From: JAJECS01 sp965243625
GTDB taxonomy: Bacteria > Chloroflexota > UBA11872
Reading direction: 5' to 3'
Assembly: GCA_965243625.1 (NCBI GenBank)
Contig: CBDEVI010000002.1
Location: 3,129,868-3,193,867, forward strand
DNA: 64,000 nucleotides
The notes under the pieces are model-generated. The model did not search any database. It was not told where the DNA came from and saw only the letters and a program-made list of their open reading frames with translations. Shown here in pieces: positions 8,817 to 19,303 of the stretch. A program made the translations under genes and the position numbers. Position 1 is the stretch's first letter. The number at the start of each line of letters is the position of its first letter.

Positions 8817-11039
8817 TTAACCGTTCGGCTCGCGTCCGGCGAGTGCGGCATCCAGGCCCTGATCCCACGCTCGGTGAGCGTCGTCGAGCGCCACGTCGAT
8901 GGAGCCGATGCGCAACCGGTCGCCACCGACCCGGCCCAGCGCGCGCACGGAGACGCCCGCGCCTGCCGCGAGTCGTTCCACCTCGGGCCACGCCGCGGCC
9001 TTGGCGCTGATCACGACTCGGGACGGAGCTTCGCCGAAGAGCGCCACGTCGTCCCGGTCGTGAGTCGAACCAGTTTCGATCCGCGCGCCGATGCCGCCGG
9101 CGAAGGCGCTCTCGGCGACGGCCACGGCCAGACCTCCGTCGCTGCAGTCGTGGGCCGACACCAGCAGCCCGGCCTGGATCAAGTCGCGGAGGACGGTCTG
9201 GACGGCCAGCTCGGCGTCGAGATCGATGCTGGGCGCTCCGGCAACCCGCCCGTGGACGACTGCCAGGTACTCACTGCCGTCGAGGGCCGGCGGCGTGTCG
9301 CCGAGCAATCCGACGATGTCGCCGTGAGCGCCGAACCCGATGCCGCAGTGCGTGTCGGCCTGTTCGAGCAGGCCGAGCATGCCGACCACGGGCGTCGGCC
9401 AGATGGCCTGGTCGCCGGATTCGTTGTAGAGGCTCACGTTGCCGCTGACCACCGGCGTGCCGAGCGCTTCGCAGGCCGCGGTCATGCCGTCGATCACGCG
9501 TGCCAGTTGGAAGTAGACCGCCGGGTCTTCCGGCGAGCCGAAGTTGAGGCAGTTGGTGATCGCGAGCGGCGTGGCGCCGGTGCAGGACACGTTGCGCGCG
9601 GCCTCGGCCACCGCCATGGCGCCGCCGTGGAACGGGTCCAGGTAGCAATGCCGCGCGTTGCCGTCGGTGCACAGCGCGATTGCGCGGTCGTTTCCCTTGA
9701 TGCGCATCACCGCCGCGTCGCCGCCGGGCGGTCCGATCGTGTGCGTGCCCACCATGTGGTCGTATTGCCGGTAGACGCCGCGCCGGCTGGCGATGTTGGG
9801 CGAAGCCAGCATCGTGAGGAAGGTCCCGGACAGATTCGCCGGCTCGGGCACGTCCTCGACGTCTAGCCGCTGCACGTCGTCCAGGTAGGCCGGTCGCTCG
9901 ACCGGAAACTCGTAGGTCGGGGCATCGACCAGCATCGACACCGGCAGCTGCGCCACTTCGAGCGAATCCTCCGTGACGCGCACGTCCTGCCCCTCGGCCA
10001 CGTGGCCGATGACGTCGCTGTGCAGTCCCCACTTGGTGAAGACCGCGCGGACCTCGTCCTCACGCCCGGCGTGCGCCACGACCAGCATGCGCTCCTGGCT
10101 TTCACTTAACATAACTTCGTAAGGCGTCATGCGGTCGGCGCGCCGCGAGACTCGCGCCACGTCGATGGTGACGCCGCAACCGCCGCGTTCCGCGGCTTCG
10201 ATGGTGGCGCTGGTGAGCCCGGTCGCTCCCAGGTCCTGCAGTCCGGCCACGCCGCCCGTCGTCAGCGCTTCCAGGCAGGCCTCCAGCAGCAGTTTTTCCA
10301 TGAAGGGGTTGCCCACCTGCACCACGCCCCGGTGCGAGGCCTCCGGGTCTTCCACCGAGGCGAACGTGGCGCCGTGGATGCCGTCGCGCCCCGTGTCCGT
10401 GCCGACGAGGATCAGGGGATTGCCCGGTCCCGACGCGGCGGCGCTGGTGAGGTCTTCGTGGCGAATCAGGCCCGCGCACATGGCGTTGACCAGCGGATTG
10501 CCCGCGTAGCACGGCGCCACCTGTATCTCGCCGCCGACCGTGGGCACGCCCACGCAGTTGCCGTACCAGGCGATGCCGCCGACCACGCCGTTTGCCAGGA
10601 ATCGGCTGCGGGCGTCGTCGAGGGAGCCGAAGCGCAGGCTGTCCAAGATGGCAATGGGCCGGGCGCCCATGGTGAAGATGTCGCGCAGGATGCCGCCCAC
10701 CCCGGTGGCCGCGCCTTGAAACGGCTCGACGGCGCTCGGGTGGTTGTGGCTCTCGACCTTCATCACGATGGCCAGCCCATCGCCGATGTCCACGGCGCCG
10801 GCATTTTCCTCTCCGGGGCCGATCAGCACCCGCGGTCCCGTGCCGGGAAAGCGGCGCAGCAGCGGGCGCGAGTGCTTGTAGCCGCAGTGCTCGCTCCACA
10901 TGCCGCCGATGATTCCCAACTCCACCGCATTCGGGGCGCGGTCGAGCCGGTCGAAGGCGTGGTGATATTCGTCGCGCGTCAGCGCGACTTCGCGCAGCGT
11001 GGCGTCGTCGGGGACGGCGCGATCGGTGGGTGCGGTCAC
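8817..11039 (-). CDS. purL: phosphoribosylformylglycinamidine synthase subunit PurL (small type)
   Basis: This 740-residue protein is the catalytic subunit of the PurLQS complex, which makes FGAM from FGAR, glutamine and ATP. Its size and separate purQ and purS genes mark it as the small type. Visible motifs are 'GIIGGMWSEHCGYKHSRP' near the N-terminus, 'VMKVESHNHPSAVEP' (substrate His), 'GAATGVGGILRDIFTMGARP', and the second half-repeat 'LAITNCLNFGSPEDP' and 'AHDCSDGGLAVAVAES'. The GTG start overlaps the purQ stop (GTGA); a longer frame extending into purQ is an artefact. Downstream lies the gap before purF. Confidence 0.96.
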   Translation of the reverse strand: MTAPTDRAVPDDATLREVALTRDEYHHAFDRLDRAPNAVELGIIGGMWSEHCGYKHSRPLLRRFPGTGPRVLIGPGEENAGAVDIGDGLAIVMKVESHNHPSAVEPFQGAATGVGGILRDIFTMGARPIAILDSLRFGSLDDARSRFLANGVVGGIAWYGNCVGVPTVGGEIQVAPCYAGNPLVNAMCAGLIRHEDLTSAAASGPGNPLILVGTDTGRDGIHGATFASVEDPEASHRGVVQVGNPFMEKLLLEACLEALTTGGVAGLQDLGATGLTSATIEAAERGGCGVTIDVARVSRRADRMTPYEVMLSESQERMLVVAHAGREDEVRAVFTKWGLHSDVIGHVAEGQDVRVTEDSLEVAQLPVSMLVDAPTYEFPVERPAYLDDVQRLDVEDVPEPANLSGTFLTMLASPNIASRRGVYRQYDHMVGTHTIGPPGGDAAVMRIKGNDRAIALCTDGNARHCYLDPFHGGAMAVAEAARNVSCTGATPLAITNCLNFGSPEDPAVYFQLARVIDGMTAACEALGTPVVSGNVSLYNESGDQAIWPTPVVGMLGLLEQADTHCGIGFGAHGDIVGLLGDTPPALDGSEYLAVVHGRVAGAPSIDLDAELAVQTVLRDLIQAGLLVSAHDCSDGGLAVAVAESAFAGGIGARIETGSTHDRDDVALFGEAPSRVVISAKAAAWPEVERLAAGAGVSVRALGRVGGDRLRIGSIDVALDDAHRAWDQGLDAALAGREPNG

Positions 11040-11728
11040 GCGGCCACGCGAGCGAGCACGGACTCCCACACCATGCGTCCGTCGGTGCCGCCCAGCGCGG
11101 CCTCGCTGCAGCGCTCGGGGTGGGGCATGAGCCCAACCACATTGCCGCGAGCGTTGCAGATGCCGGCAATATCGCCGACCGAGCCGTTTGGGTTGGCCCC
11201 CGCCGTGCGTCGGCCGTCGGCGTCGGTGTAGCGCCAGACGACCTGGTCGTTGTCGTGCAGCGCGTCGAGCGTGGAGGCATCGGCGACGTAGTTGCCTTCG
11301 CCGTGCGCGATGGGCATGCGTAGGACTCGACCCACGTCGGCCGATCCAGTAAACGGCGTGCGGCGCGTCTCCACGCGCACGTGCACCCATTCGCAACGAA
11401 ACTCGACGCAGTCGTTGGGCAGCATCGCGCCGGGGAGCAAGCCCGATTCGAGCAGAATCTGGAAGCCGTTGCAGATGCCGAGCACGGGCACGCCGCGGTC
11501 AGCCGCCTCGCGGACGGCGCGCATCACGCCGGCCTGCGCCGCCATCGCGCCGGTGCGCAGGTAGTCCCCGTAGCTGAATCCGCCCGGCAGCACCACGAGG
11601 TCATAGCCCTCGAGCGAGGGGGTGGCGTGCCAGACGAGATTGGTCGGCACGCCCATCACTTCCGTCAGCGCGTGGTGCGTGTCGGTGTCGCAGTTGCTGC
11701 CCGGGAAGACGATGACCGCTGCGCGCAC
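11036..11728 (-). CDS. purQ: FGAM synthase glutaminase subunit PurQ
   Basis: PurQ (230 residues) supplies ammonia from glutamine to PurL. It is a class I glutamine amidotransferase: 'VFPGSNCDTD' at the N-terminus, 'LPGGFSYGDYLRTGA', the nucleophile elbow 'LGICNGFQIL' with the catalytic Cys, and the His-Glu part of the triad in 'LMPHPERCSEAALGG'. The GTG start is 5 bp after the purS stop, and its stop overlaps the purL start. Confidence 0.96.
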   Translation of the reverse strand: MRAAVIVFPGSNCDTDTHHALTEVMGVPTNLVWHATPSLEGYDLVVLPGGFSYGDYLRTGAMAAQAGVMRAVREAADRGVPVLGICNGFQILLESGLLPGAMLPNDCVEFRCEWVHVRVETRRTPFTGSADVGRVLRMPIAHGEGNYVADASTLDALHDNDQVVWRYTDADGRRTAGANPNGSVGDIAGICNARGNVVGLMPHPERCSEAALGGTDGRMVWESVLARVAA

Positions 11729-11733
11729 CCTGG

Positions 11734-12030
11734 CTACCAGGCGGTGTCGCTGAGCTTCAGAGATTGCGGCTCGATCAACTCCATCTCAAATTCCTCGATC
11801 ACGGGATTGGTCAGCAGCTGCTCGCACATGGCTTGCACGCGTTCCCGCGCGGTGGCGGCGTCCGGGGCGACCATTTCGACATCGACGATCTTGCCGACGC
11901 GCACGTCGCGAATGCCGTCGAAGTCGAGGTCGCGCAGTCCCGCCGCGACGGTGGCCCCCTGCGGGTCGTTGACGCCCGGCTTGAGGCGCACGAAGACGTG
12001 CGCCGTGTAGATCTGGGGCAGGCCGCTCAC
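11734..12030 (-). CDS. purS: FGAM synthase subunit PurS
   Basis: PurS is the small structural subunit that docks PurQ onto PurL and helps channel ammonia. The 98-residue product contains the family core 'FVRLKPGVNDPQGATVAAGL', then 'DVRVGKIVDVEM' and the C-terminal 'LTNPVIEEFEMEL'. It is slightly longer than usual (about 80-85). The GTG start at 12030 overlaps the purC stop (GTGA); the longer open frame upstream runs through purC and is a shadow. Confidence 0.93.
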   Translation of the reverse strand: MSGLPQIYTAHVFVRLKPGVNDPQGATVAAGLRDLDFDGIRDVRVGKIVDVEMVAPDAATARERVQAMCEQLLTNPVIEEFEMELIEPQSLKLSDTAW

Positions 12031-12901
12031 GCCGCCAGGCGCTCGCGGATGTCGCGATATCGCGCGGCGGTGCGCTCCACGATCTCGTCGGGCAGCGCGG
12101 GAATCGGAGGCTCCCGATCCCAGCCAATCTCGATCAGGTGGTTGCGCACGATCTGCTTGTCGAAGCTCGGCGGCGAAAGGCCGACGTCGTATTCGTCCAC
12201 GTCCCAGAACCGCGAAGAGTCCGGCGTGAGGACCTCGTCGATCAGGGTCAGCTCGCCGTCGACCCAGCCGAACTCGAACTTGGTGTCGGCCAGGATGATG
12301 CCGCGCTCGCCCGCGTAGTCGCGGCCGCGGGAATACACCGCAATGCTGACGTCCCGCAGGCGCCCGGCCAGCTCGGCTCCCACCAGGTCGCTCAACATGT
12401 CGAAGCTGATGTTCTCGTCGTGGCCGGTCTCGGCTTTCGTCGCGGGCGTGAACAGGGTGTCGGCGAAGGGCTCGGCCTCCTGCATCCCGGCCGGGATGTC
12501 GATGCCGCAGATTTGGCCGGTGCGCTGATAGTCCACCCAGCCGGAGCCGGTGATGTAGCCGCGCACGACGCACTCGGCATCGATGCGCTCGGCGCGCTTG
12601 ACCAGCATGGTCCGACCGCGCAGCACGTCGGCGTGCCGGCGCACGTCGTCGCCCATGGCGTCCACGTCGGTCGTGATGAGGTGGTTCGGCACGATGTCTT
12701 CAGTGAGGCCGAACCAGCGCTCCGACATGCCCGTGAGCACGGCGCCCTTGTCCGGAATGGCCGTCGGCAGCACGTGGTCGAATGCCGAAATGCGGTCGGT
12801 GGTGACGATCAGCAGCTTGTCGTCGAGGTCGTAGATGTCACGCACTTTCCCGCGGTTGATGAGCCGCAGGCCCTCCAGATCGGTTTGGGTCACCGTGTTC
12901 G

Positions 12902-12905
<4 letters not shown>
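12027..12905 (-). CDS. purC: SAICAR synthetase
   Basis: PurC (292 residues) joins CAIR with aspartate to give SAICAR. Visible motifs are 'INRGKVRDIYDLDDKLLIVTT' (ATP-binding glycine/lysine strand), 'DRISAFDHVLP', 'VRGYITGSGW' and 'ADTKFEFGW' with the conserved Asp and Lys. The ATG at 12903-12905 is preceded by a strong Shine-Dalgarno (GGAGGTGA, 4-5 bases upstream) located inside the end of purB, and overlaps the purB stop (ATGA). The length matches the longer, yeast-like PurC class rather than the E. coli type (237). Confidence 0.96.
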
Positions 12906-14241
<1,336 letters not shown>

Positions 14242-14245
<4 letters not shown>

Positions 14246-15543
14246 GACGCGACCGCCATGCCGAGCGCGTCGGCAGCGATGTCGGAGCGGTAGCCCGCGC
14301 CCTGGAATTGGATGGATGAGGCGATGGTGTAGGCCTCGTCGCGCGCTTCACCCAGGTCGTCGGCAATGCCTACGGCCGCGAGGACGCGACCTCCTGCGGT
14401 CCTCACCGCGCCGTCTCGTCGCTCCGTGCCGGCGTGAAAGACCAGTCCGCGGTGGATGGCGTCCAGCCCGTCGATTGGGAGGCCGCTCTCGGACGGGCCG
14501 GGGTAGCCCTTGGACGTCAGCACGACGGCGACCGCTGCCTGCTCGGGGGGTGAGATTTCCGTGCGGTCCAGCGTGCCGCTCACCGCGGCGTCGATGAGGT
14601 TAACGAAGTCGCCCTGCAGCACGGGGAGCACCACCTGGGTTTCCGGGTCGCCCATGCGGCAGTTGAACTCGATCACCTTGGGTCCGTCGGCCGTGAGGAT
14701 GAGTCCGGCGAACAGGACACCGACGTAGGGGCGTCCCTCCGCCCGCATCCGGGCCAGGACCGGCGCGATGATCTCGCGCTCGACGCGCGCCACGAGCGCC
14801 GCGGACGCGTCCGGGACCGGCGTGTAGCTGCCGACGCCTCCGGTGTTGGGTCCCCGATCGCCGTCGCCGATCCGCTTGTAGTCACGGGCCACGCCGATGG
14901 TGCGAAAGGTCGTGCCGTCCGACAGCGCGAGCACCGACAGCTCGGGACCGTGCAGCAGCTCCTGCACCACCACGCGCGAGCCGGAGGCGCCGAACGCACC
15001 GTCGACCATCATCCGGCGAATCGCCGCATCGGCTTCCTCGGGGGTGCCGCAGACGATCACGCCCTTGCCAAGGGCCGGGCCGTCGGCCTTGACCACGACT
15101 CCTTCGGGTTCGTCCTCCACGTAGGCCAGCGCCGCATCGACGTCGTCGAAGGTGGCGTGGACGGGCGCGGGTACGCCCAGGTGCGTGACCAAGGCGCTCG
15201 AAAACGCCTTGCTGCCCTCGATCTCCGCCGCGCGCCGTGACGGTCCAAAGGCCGGCACGCCGATTGTTTGCAGTTCGTCCACGAGCCCGTCGATCAAGGG
15301 ATCCTCCGGGCCGACGACCACCAGGTCGGGGCGCTCGGACCGCGCCCAATGGACGAGGTCGTCAATGTCGCCCGCCCCGATGTCGAGCGTGCGGGCGACG
15401 TCGGCGGCGCCGGCATTGCCCGGCGCGCAGTAGATCTCGGCGTGCGGGCGGTCCTGCCGCAGCCGCCAGCAGAGCGCGTGCTCGCGGCCCCCGCCGCCCA
15501 CGACGAGGAGCTTCGGATCCGGCTGCTGCACGTTCACTCCCAT
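14242..15543 (-). CDS. purD: phosphoribosylamine-glycine ligase (GAR synthetase)
   Basis: PurD (433 residues, normal length) ligates glycine to phosphoribosylamine. It has the ATP-grasp fold with 'LLVVGGGGREHALCWRL' at the N-terminus, 'VVVGPEDPLIDGLVDEL', the ATP-grasp strand 'GVVVKADGPALGKGVIV', 'EFNCRMGDPETQVVLP' (metal-binding Glu and Asn) and 'SKGYPG'. The ATG overlaps the end of guaA by 10 bp, the longest overlap in this operon. The stop overlaps the purB GTG. Confidence 0.96.
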
Positions 15544-17189
15544 TCGATGGTCCCTGGCGGCTTGGAGGTGATGTCGTAGACGACGCGATTGACGCCTGGG
15601 ACTTCGTTCACCAGGCGGCTGGAGATGCGCGCCAGCACCTCGGCCGGGATACGCGCCCAGTCGGCGGTCATGAAGTCGTCGGAGGTTACGGCCCGGACGG
15701 CCACCAGCTCGCCGTAGGTTCGCTCGTCGCCCATCACGCCGACGCTGCGCACGCCCGGCAGCACGGCGAAGTACTGCGCGAGGGAATGCGCGGCGGCGAT
15801 CGGTTCCAGCTCTTCGAGCACGATGGCGTCGGCTGCCCGCAGGGTTTCGACTCGCGCGGGCGTCAGGTCGCCGAGCGCGCGCACGGCGAGGCCCGGTCCG
15901 GGAAACGGCTGGCGGTCGACAATCGATCCCGGCAGGCCAAGCTCGCGTCCCACGGCTCGCACTTCGTCCTTGAAGAGCTCGCGCAGCGGCTCCATCAACT
16001 CCAGGCCCAGGCGATCGGGCAGCCCGCCGACGTTGTGATGCGATTTGATGACCGCCGCCCCCTCGCGACCGCCGCTTTCGATCACGTCGGGGTAGATCGT
16101 GCCCTGCGCAAGAAAGCGCGCGTCGTCGATGCGGCCGGCCTCGCGCTCGAAGGCGCGAATGAAGGCCTCGCCGATGATGGCGCGCTTCTGCTCGGGGTCG
16201 GTCACGCCTTGCAGGCCGTGCAGAAACTCGTCGGCCGCGTCAACGACGATGAGGTCGAGGTCCTGGCTGGAGCGCAGCGCGTCTCGGACCTGCGCGACCT
16301 CATCCGCGCGCAGCAAGCCGGTGTCGATGAGGATGCAAGTGAGCCGGTCGCCGATGGCGGCGTGCACCAGCGCGGCGGTGACGGCGCTGTCGACGCCGCC
16401 GCTGAGCCCACAAATCACGCGAGCGTCGGCGGCACGGCGGCGAATGTCGGCGACGGCCTCCCGCACGAGGGACGCGGGGGTCCAGTCACCGCGGCAGCCG
16501 CAAATGTCGCGCGCAAAGTTGCGCAGCAGATCCAGCCCATGCGACGTGTGCCGGACCTCGGGATGGAACTGCAGCGCGCTCACGCCGTTTCCGTCGGACA
16601 TGGCCGCCGTGGGCGAGTGTGCGGTTTCGGCGACCGAGCGAAAGCCGGGCGGCAGCTCTTCGACCACGTCGCCGTGGCTCATCCACACGTCAAACGCCGG
16701 CGGCAGGCCGGCGAACAGCGGGTGCGCGCCGTCGGCGACGCGCACCCGCGCCGGGCCGTATTCGCGCCGTGACGCGGCTTGCACGCGGCCGCCCAGGCTG
16801 TGACTGAGCAGCTGCATGCCGTAGCAGATGCCCAGGACGGGGACGCCCGCGTCCAGCACGTCCGCCGGAAGCTGCGGGGCGCCCGGCGCGTAGACGCTGG
16901 CCGGACCGCCGGAGAGCACGATGCCGCGTAGGTGGCGGCGGTCGACAGTGCCCAGTTGGTCGGGGGCCAGGAGCTCGGTGCGGACGCCGACTTCGCGGAT
17001 CCGCCGCGCGATGAGCTGGCTGTACTGCGACCCGAAATCGAGGACCGCGATGGTCTCGTGTCCGACCGATGCAGCGATGTCCGCGCCGACGCCGGTCGCG
17101 TCCGCGCGTGGGACAACTCCGCGCGCGCTCGATTCGGTGAGCAGTAGGCCTCCCTGCGGCGCCCGCCGCGCGTTCAGGCGACGGGGCAC
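15534..17189 (-). CDS. guaA: GMP synthase (glutamine-hydrolysing)
   Basis: GuaA aminates XMP to GMP. Domain order is class I glutaminase ('LDFGSQYSQLIARRIRE', nucleophile elbow 'LGICYGMQLL', 'FHPEVRHT'), ATP pyrophosphatase ('GLSGGVDSAV' P-loop), then the C-terminal dimerisation domain ending 'YDITSKPPGTIEWE'. At 551 residues it is about 35 longer than usual because the GTG start at 17189 adds a non-conserved N-terminus. No other ATG, GTG or TTG exists before the conserved core, but an AGGGAGG lies just ahead of a CTG near 17144, which might be the true start. It begins 12 bp after the thrB stop. Confidence 0.94.
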   Translation of the reverse strand: MPRRLNARRAPQGGLLLTESSARGVVPRADATGVGADIAASVGHETIAVLDFGSQYSQLIARRIREVGVRTELLAPDQLGTVDRRHLRGIVLSGGPASVYAPGAPQLPADVLDAGVPVLGICYGMQLLSHSLGGRVQAASRREYGPARVRVADGAHPLFAGLPPAFDVWMSHGDVVEELPPGFRSVAETAHSPTAAMSDGNGVSALQFHPEVRHTSHGLDLLRNFARDICGCRGDWTPASLVREAVADIRRRAADARVICGLSGGVDSAVTAALVHAAIGDRLTCILIDTGLLRADEVAQVRDALRSSQDLDLIVVDAADEFLHGLQGVTDPEQKRAIIGEAFIRAFEREAGRIDDARFLAQGTIYPDVIESGGREGAAVIKSHHNVGGLPDRLGLELMEPLRELFKDEVRAVGRELGLPGSIVDRQPFPGPGLAVRALGDLTPARVETLRAADAIVLEELEPIAAAHSLAQYFAVLPGVRSVGVMGDERTYGELVAVRAVTSDDFMTADWARIPAEVLARISSRLVNEVPGVNRVVYDITSKPPGTIEWE

Positions 17190-17201
17190 GCCGACAGCCG
17201 A

Positions 17202-18140
17202 TTATAGATCGGCCGGCCGTGTCCGCGTTCGCCAGGCTTCGGTTGGAAACGCGCCCTCAACGGCTGCACTGACCACATAGGTCTCACACGAGTGGCCACT
17301 GTCGAGGCAGGCGTCGGCCATCGAGCTGGCCACCGAGAGGTTGCGGTCGCGCGGGCCGAAGGCGATAACCGTGGGGCCTGATCCACTAAGCGCGGTGCCG
17401 TAGGCGCCCGCTTCACGCGCGGCAGACATGCAGGGCTCCAGCGCCGGATTCAGCGTGGCGCGGTAGGGCTGGTGCAGCCGGTCGGTCATGGCGTCCTGAA
17501 ACAGGTCGAAACGGTCCTGGGTGACGGCGCCCACCATCAAGGCCGCGCGGGCGAGGTTGGCCACGGCGTCGGCCCGCGGGACCTCGTCGGGCAGGACCTG
17601 GCGGGCCCGGTGGGTCGGCACCCGGTAGCCCGGCACGACCAGCACGATCCCGACGGTTGCCGGGAATTCGAGTCGCAGCCAGGCCAGGTCGGGTCCGTCC
17701 GGCACGGTGACGACCATGCCGCCCAGCAACGCGGGCGCCACGTTGTCCGCATGCCCCTCGAGCTCGACGGCCCGCCGCAGCAGGTCGTCCCGGGGCACGT
17801 CGAGGTCGAAAGCGAGCGTGGCCGCCACCAGCCCGCCGACGATGGCGCTGGCCGAGCTCCCCAGGCCGCCTTGGGCGGGGATGATCCGCCGCGCGTGCAA
17901 TCGGTAGGGACCGGCCGCCGCCGGCGCCAGTGACCGGAAGGCGCGAAAGGCCAGATTGCGTCGGACATCGCGCGGCACGAACTCCCCAAACTTTCCGCTG
18001 GCCTCGATGTGGTCGTGACTGCTGGGCTCGAACGTATACGTATTTCGCAGCTCCAGCGCCAAGCCAAGCGCGTCGAATCCGGCGCCCAGATTCCCCGACG
18101 ACGCGGGGACGGCAACCTCGGCCCAACCGGGGCCGCTCAC
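17202..18140 (-). CDS. thrB: homoserine kinase
   Basis: ThrB phosphorylates homoserine on the way to threonine. It is a GHMP kinase of 312 residues: N-terminal 'VPASSGNLGAGFDALGLAL', the ATP-binding loop 'PAQGGLGSSASAIVGGL', 'GHADNVAPALLGG', and C-terminal 'GTALSGSGPTVIAF'. I preferred the GTG at 18140 because it overlaps the rodA stop (GTGA), like most junctions here. An in-frame GTG at 18194 would overlap rodA by 58 bp. Its position between elongasome and purine genes has no obvious pathway logic; thrA and thrC are not in the window. Confidence 0.9.
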   Translation of the reverse strand: MSGPGWAEVAVPASSGNLGAGFDALGLALELRNTYTFEPSSHDHIEASGKFGEFVPRDVRRNLAFRAFRSLAPAAAGPYRLHARRIIPAQGGLGSSASAIVGGLVAATLAFDLDVPRDDLLRRAVELEGHADNVAPALLGGMVVTVPDGPDLAWLRLEFPATVGIVLVVPGYRVPTHRARQVLPDEVPRADAVANLARAALMVGAVTQDRFDLFQDAMTDRLHQPYRATLNPALEPCMSAAREAGAYGTALSGSGPTVIAFGPRDRNLSVASSMADACLDSGHSCETYVVSAAVEGAFPTEAWRTRTRPADL

Positions 18141-19303
18141 GGCCGCGGCGAAGTCCCGGGGCCGGCCGTCAGCCGCCGCACGCTCGACACCCACCAGACG
18201 CCCTGCTGCCGATGCGGGGCGGCCATTCGGTGCGCATTGATGCTGAGCAAAATGCCGATGGCCGCCAGGGTGACCACGAGCGAGTTGCGGCCGAAACTGA
18301 GCAGCGGAAGCGTGATGCCGGTCACCGGCATCAGCCCCACGTTCATGCCGATGTTGACGAAGGATTGAAAGAACAGCATGCCCGCAATGCCGATGGCGAG
18401 GTAGCGGCCAAAGTCATCGCGCGCGCGAATGGAGATGACCACGGCCTGGATCAGCAGGATGGCAAAAAACAAGATGACGCCCAGGGCGCCGACGAAGCCC
18501 AGCTGCTCGCCCAGCACCGCAAAGATGAAGTCGGTGTCGCGGACGCGCAGGAACTCGAGCTGCGACTGGGTGCCCTGGCCAATGCCCTGTCCCCACCAGC
18601 CGCCCGAGCCAATCGAAATCCGGGCCTGCAGCACGTTGTAGCCCGCGCCGAGCGGATCGCTTCCGGGGTCGAAGAACGCGACGAAGCGCTCCCGCATGTA
18701 GTCCTGCGCAAAGAACCAGGCGAAGGGGAAGGCGGCCAGGGCGATCCCCGCCGGAATCAGCGCGTGCCACCAGCGCGCGCCGGCGACGAACACCATTGCC
18801 AACCAGATCGCCACGAATACCAGCGCCGAGCCGAGATCCGGCTCGATGAACACCAGCGCCGCGGGCGCCAGCACGATCAGCAGGCTGAGCAGCAGCGTCC
18901 GAATGGAACGGACGCGTTCGCCGCGCTGCGCCAGGAACCGTGCCAGAAAGACGATTACGGCGAGCTTCATGATCTCGGACGGCTGAATCACGATGGGCCC
19001 CACCACGAACCAGCGTTGGGCGCCCAGGCTGGCGTCGCCGAATACCACGACAGCGGCCACCAGGATCGTCCCGAAAATGAATGCCGGCAGCGCCACGGCA
19101 TTGAGCAGCCGATAGTCGAGGAAGGCCATCACCAGGGCGACGGCGAAACCGATGGCCACGAATACGCCCTGCTGCACCGCCTTGTGTTCCAGGCCTGTTT
19201 GGCCGGGATCGCCGGTGGTGGAGAGCATGAGAATCCCCGCCGAGACCAACGCGATCGACGGGATGATGACGGCGAGATCGAAGCGCCGCAGGATGTGCGT
19301 CAT
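18137..19303 (-). CDS. rodA: rod-shape peptidoglycan polymerase RodA (SEDS)
   Basis: RodA is the SEDS glycosyltransferase that polymerises lipid II with PBP2 during cell elongation. The 388-residue protein has about ten hydrophobic segments. SEDS motifs are 'GAQRWF' and 'QPSEIMKL' in the first half and the catalytic-Asp loop 'DTDFIFAVLGEQLGF'. The C-terminal motif usually written SYGGS reads 'LLSFGRNSLV' here, an unusual substitution. The ATG overlaps the mrdA stop (ATGA) and the stop overlaps thrB. It belongs to the mreB-mreC-mreD-mrdA-rodA set. Confidence 0.94.
   Translation of the reverse strand: MTHILRRFDLAVIIPSIALVSAGILMLSTTGDPGQTGLEHKAVQQGVFVAIGFAVALVMAFLDYRLLNAVALPAFIFGTILVAAVVVFGDASLGAQRWFVVGPIVIQPSEIMKLAVIVFLARFLAQRGERVRSIRTLLLSLLIVLAPAALVFIEPDLGSALVFVAIWLAMVFVAGARWWHALIPAGIALAAFPFAWFFAQDYMRERFVAFFDPGSDPLGAGYNVLQARISIGSGGWWGQGIGQGTQSQLEFLRVRDTDFIFAVLGEQLGFVGALGVILFFAILLIQAVVISIRARDDFGRYLAIGIAGMLFFQSFVNIGMNVGLMPVTGITLPLLSFGRNSLVVTLAAIGILLSINAHRMAAPHRQQGVWWVSSVRRLTAGPGTSPRP

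Noticed and set aside
6984..9866. 960-codon open frame on the + strand
   Set aside because: It runs antisense to purM, purF and purL, which have strong family motifs; its translation is Arg/Gly/Val-rich without any motif, as expected of antisense frames in high-GC DNA.
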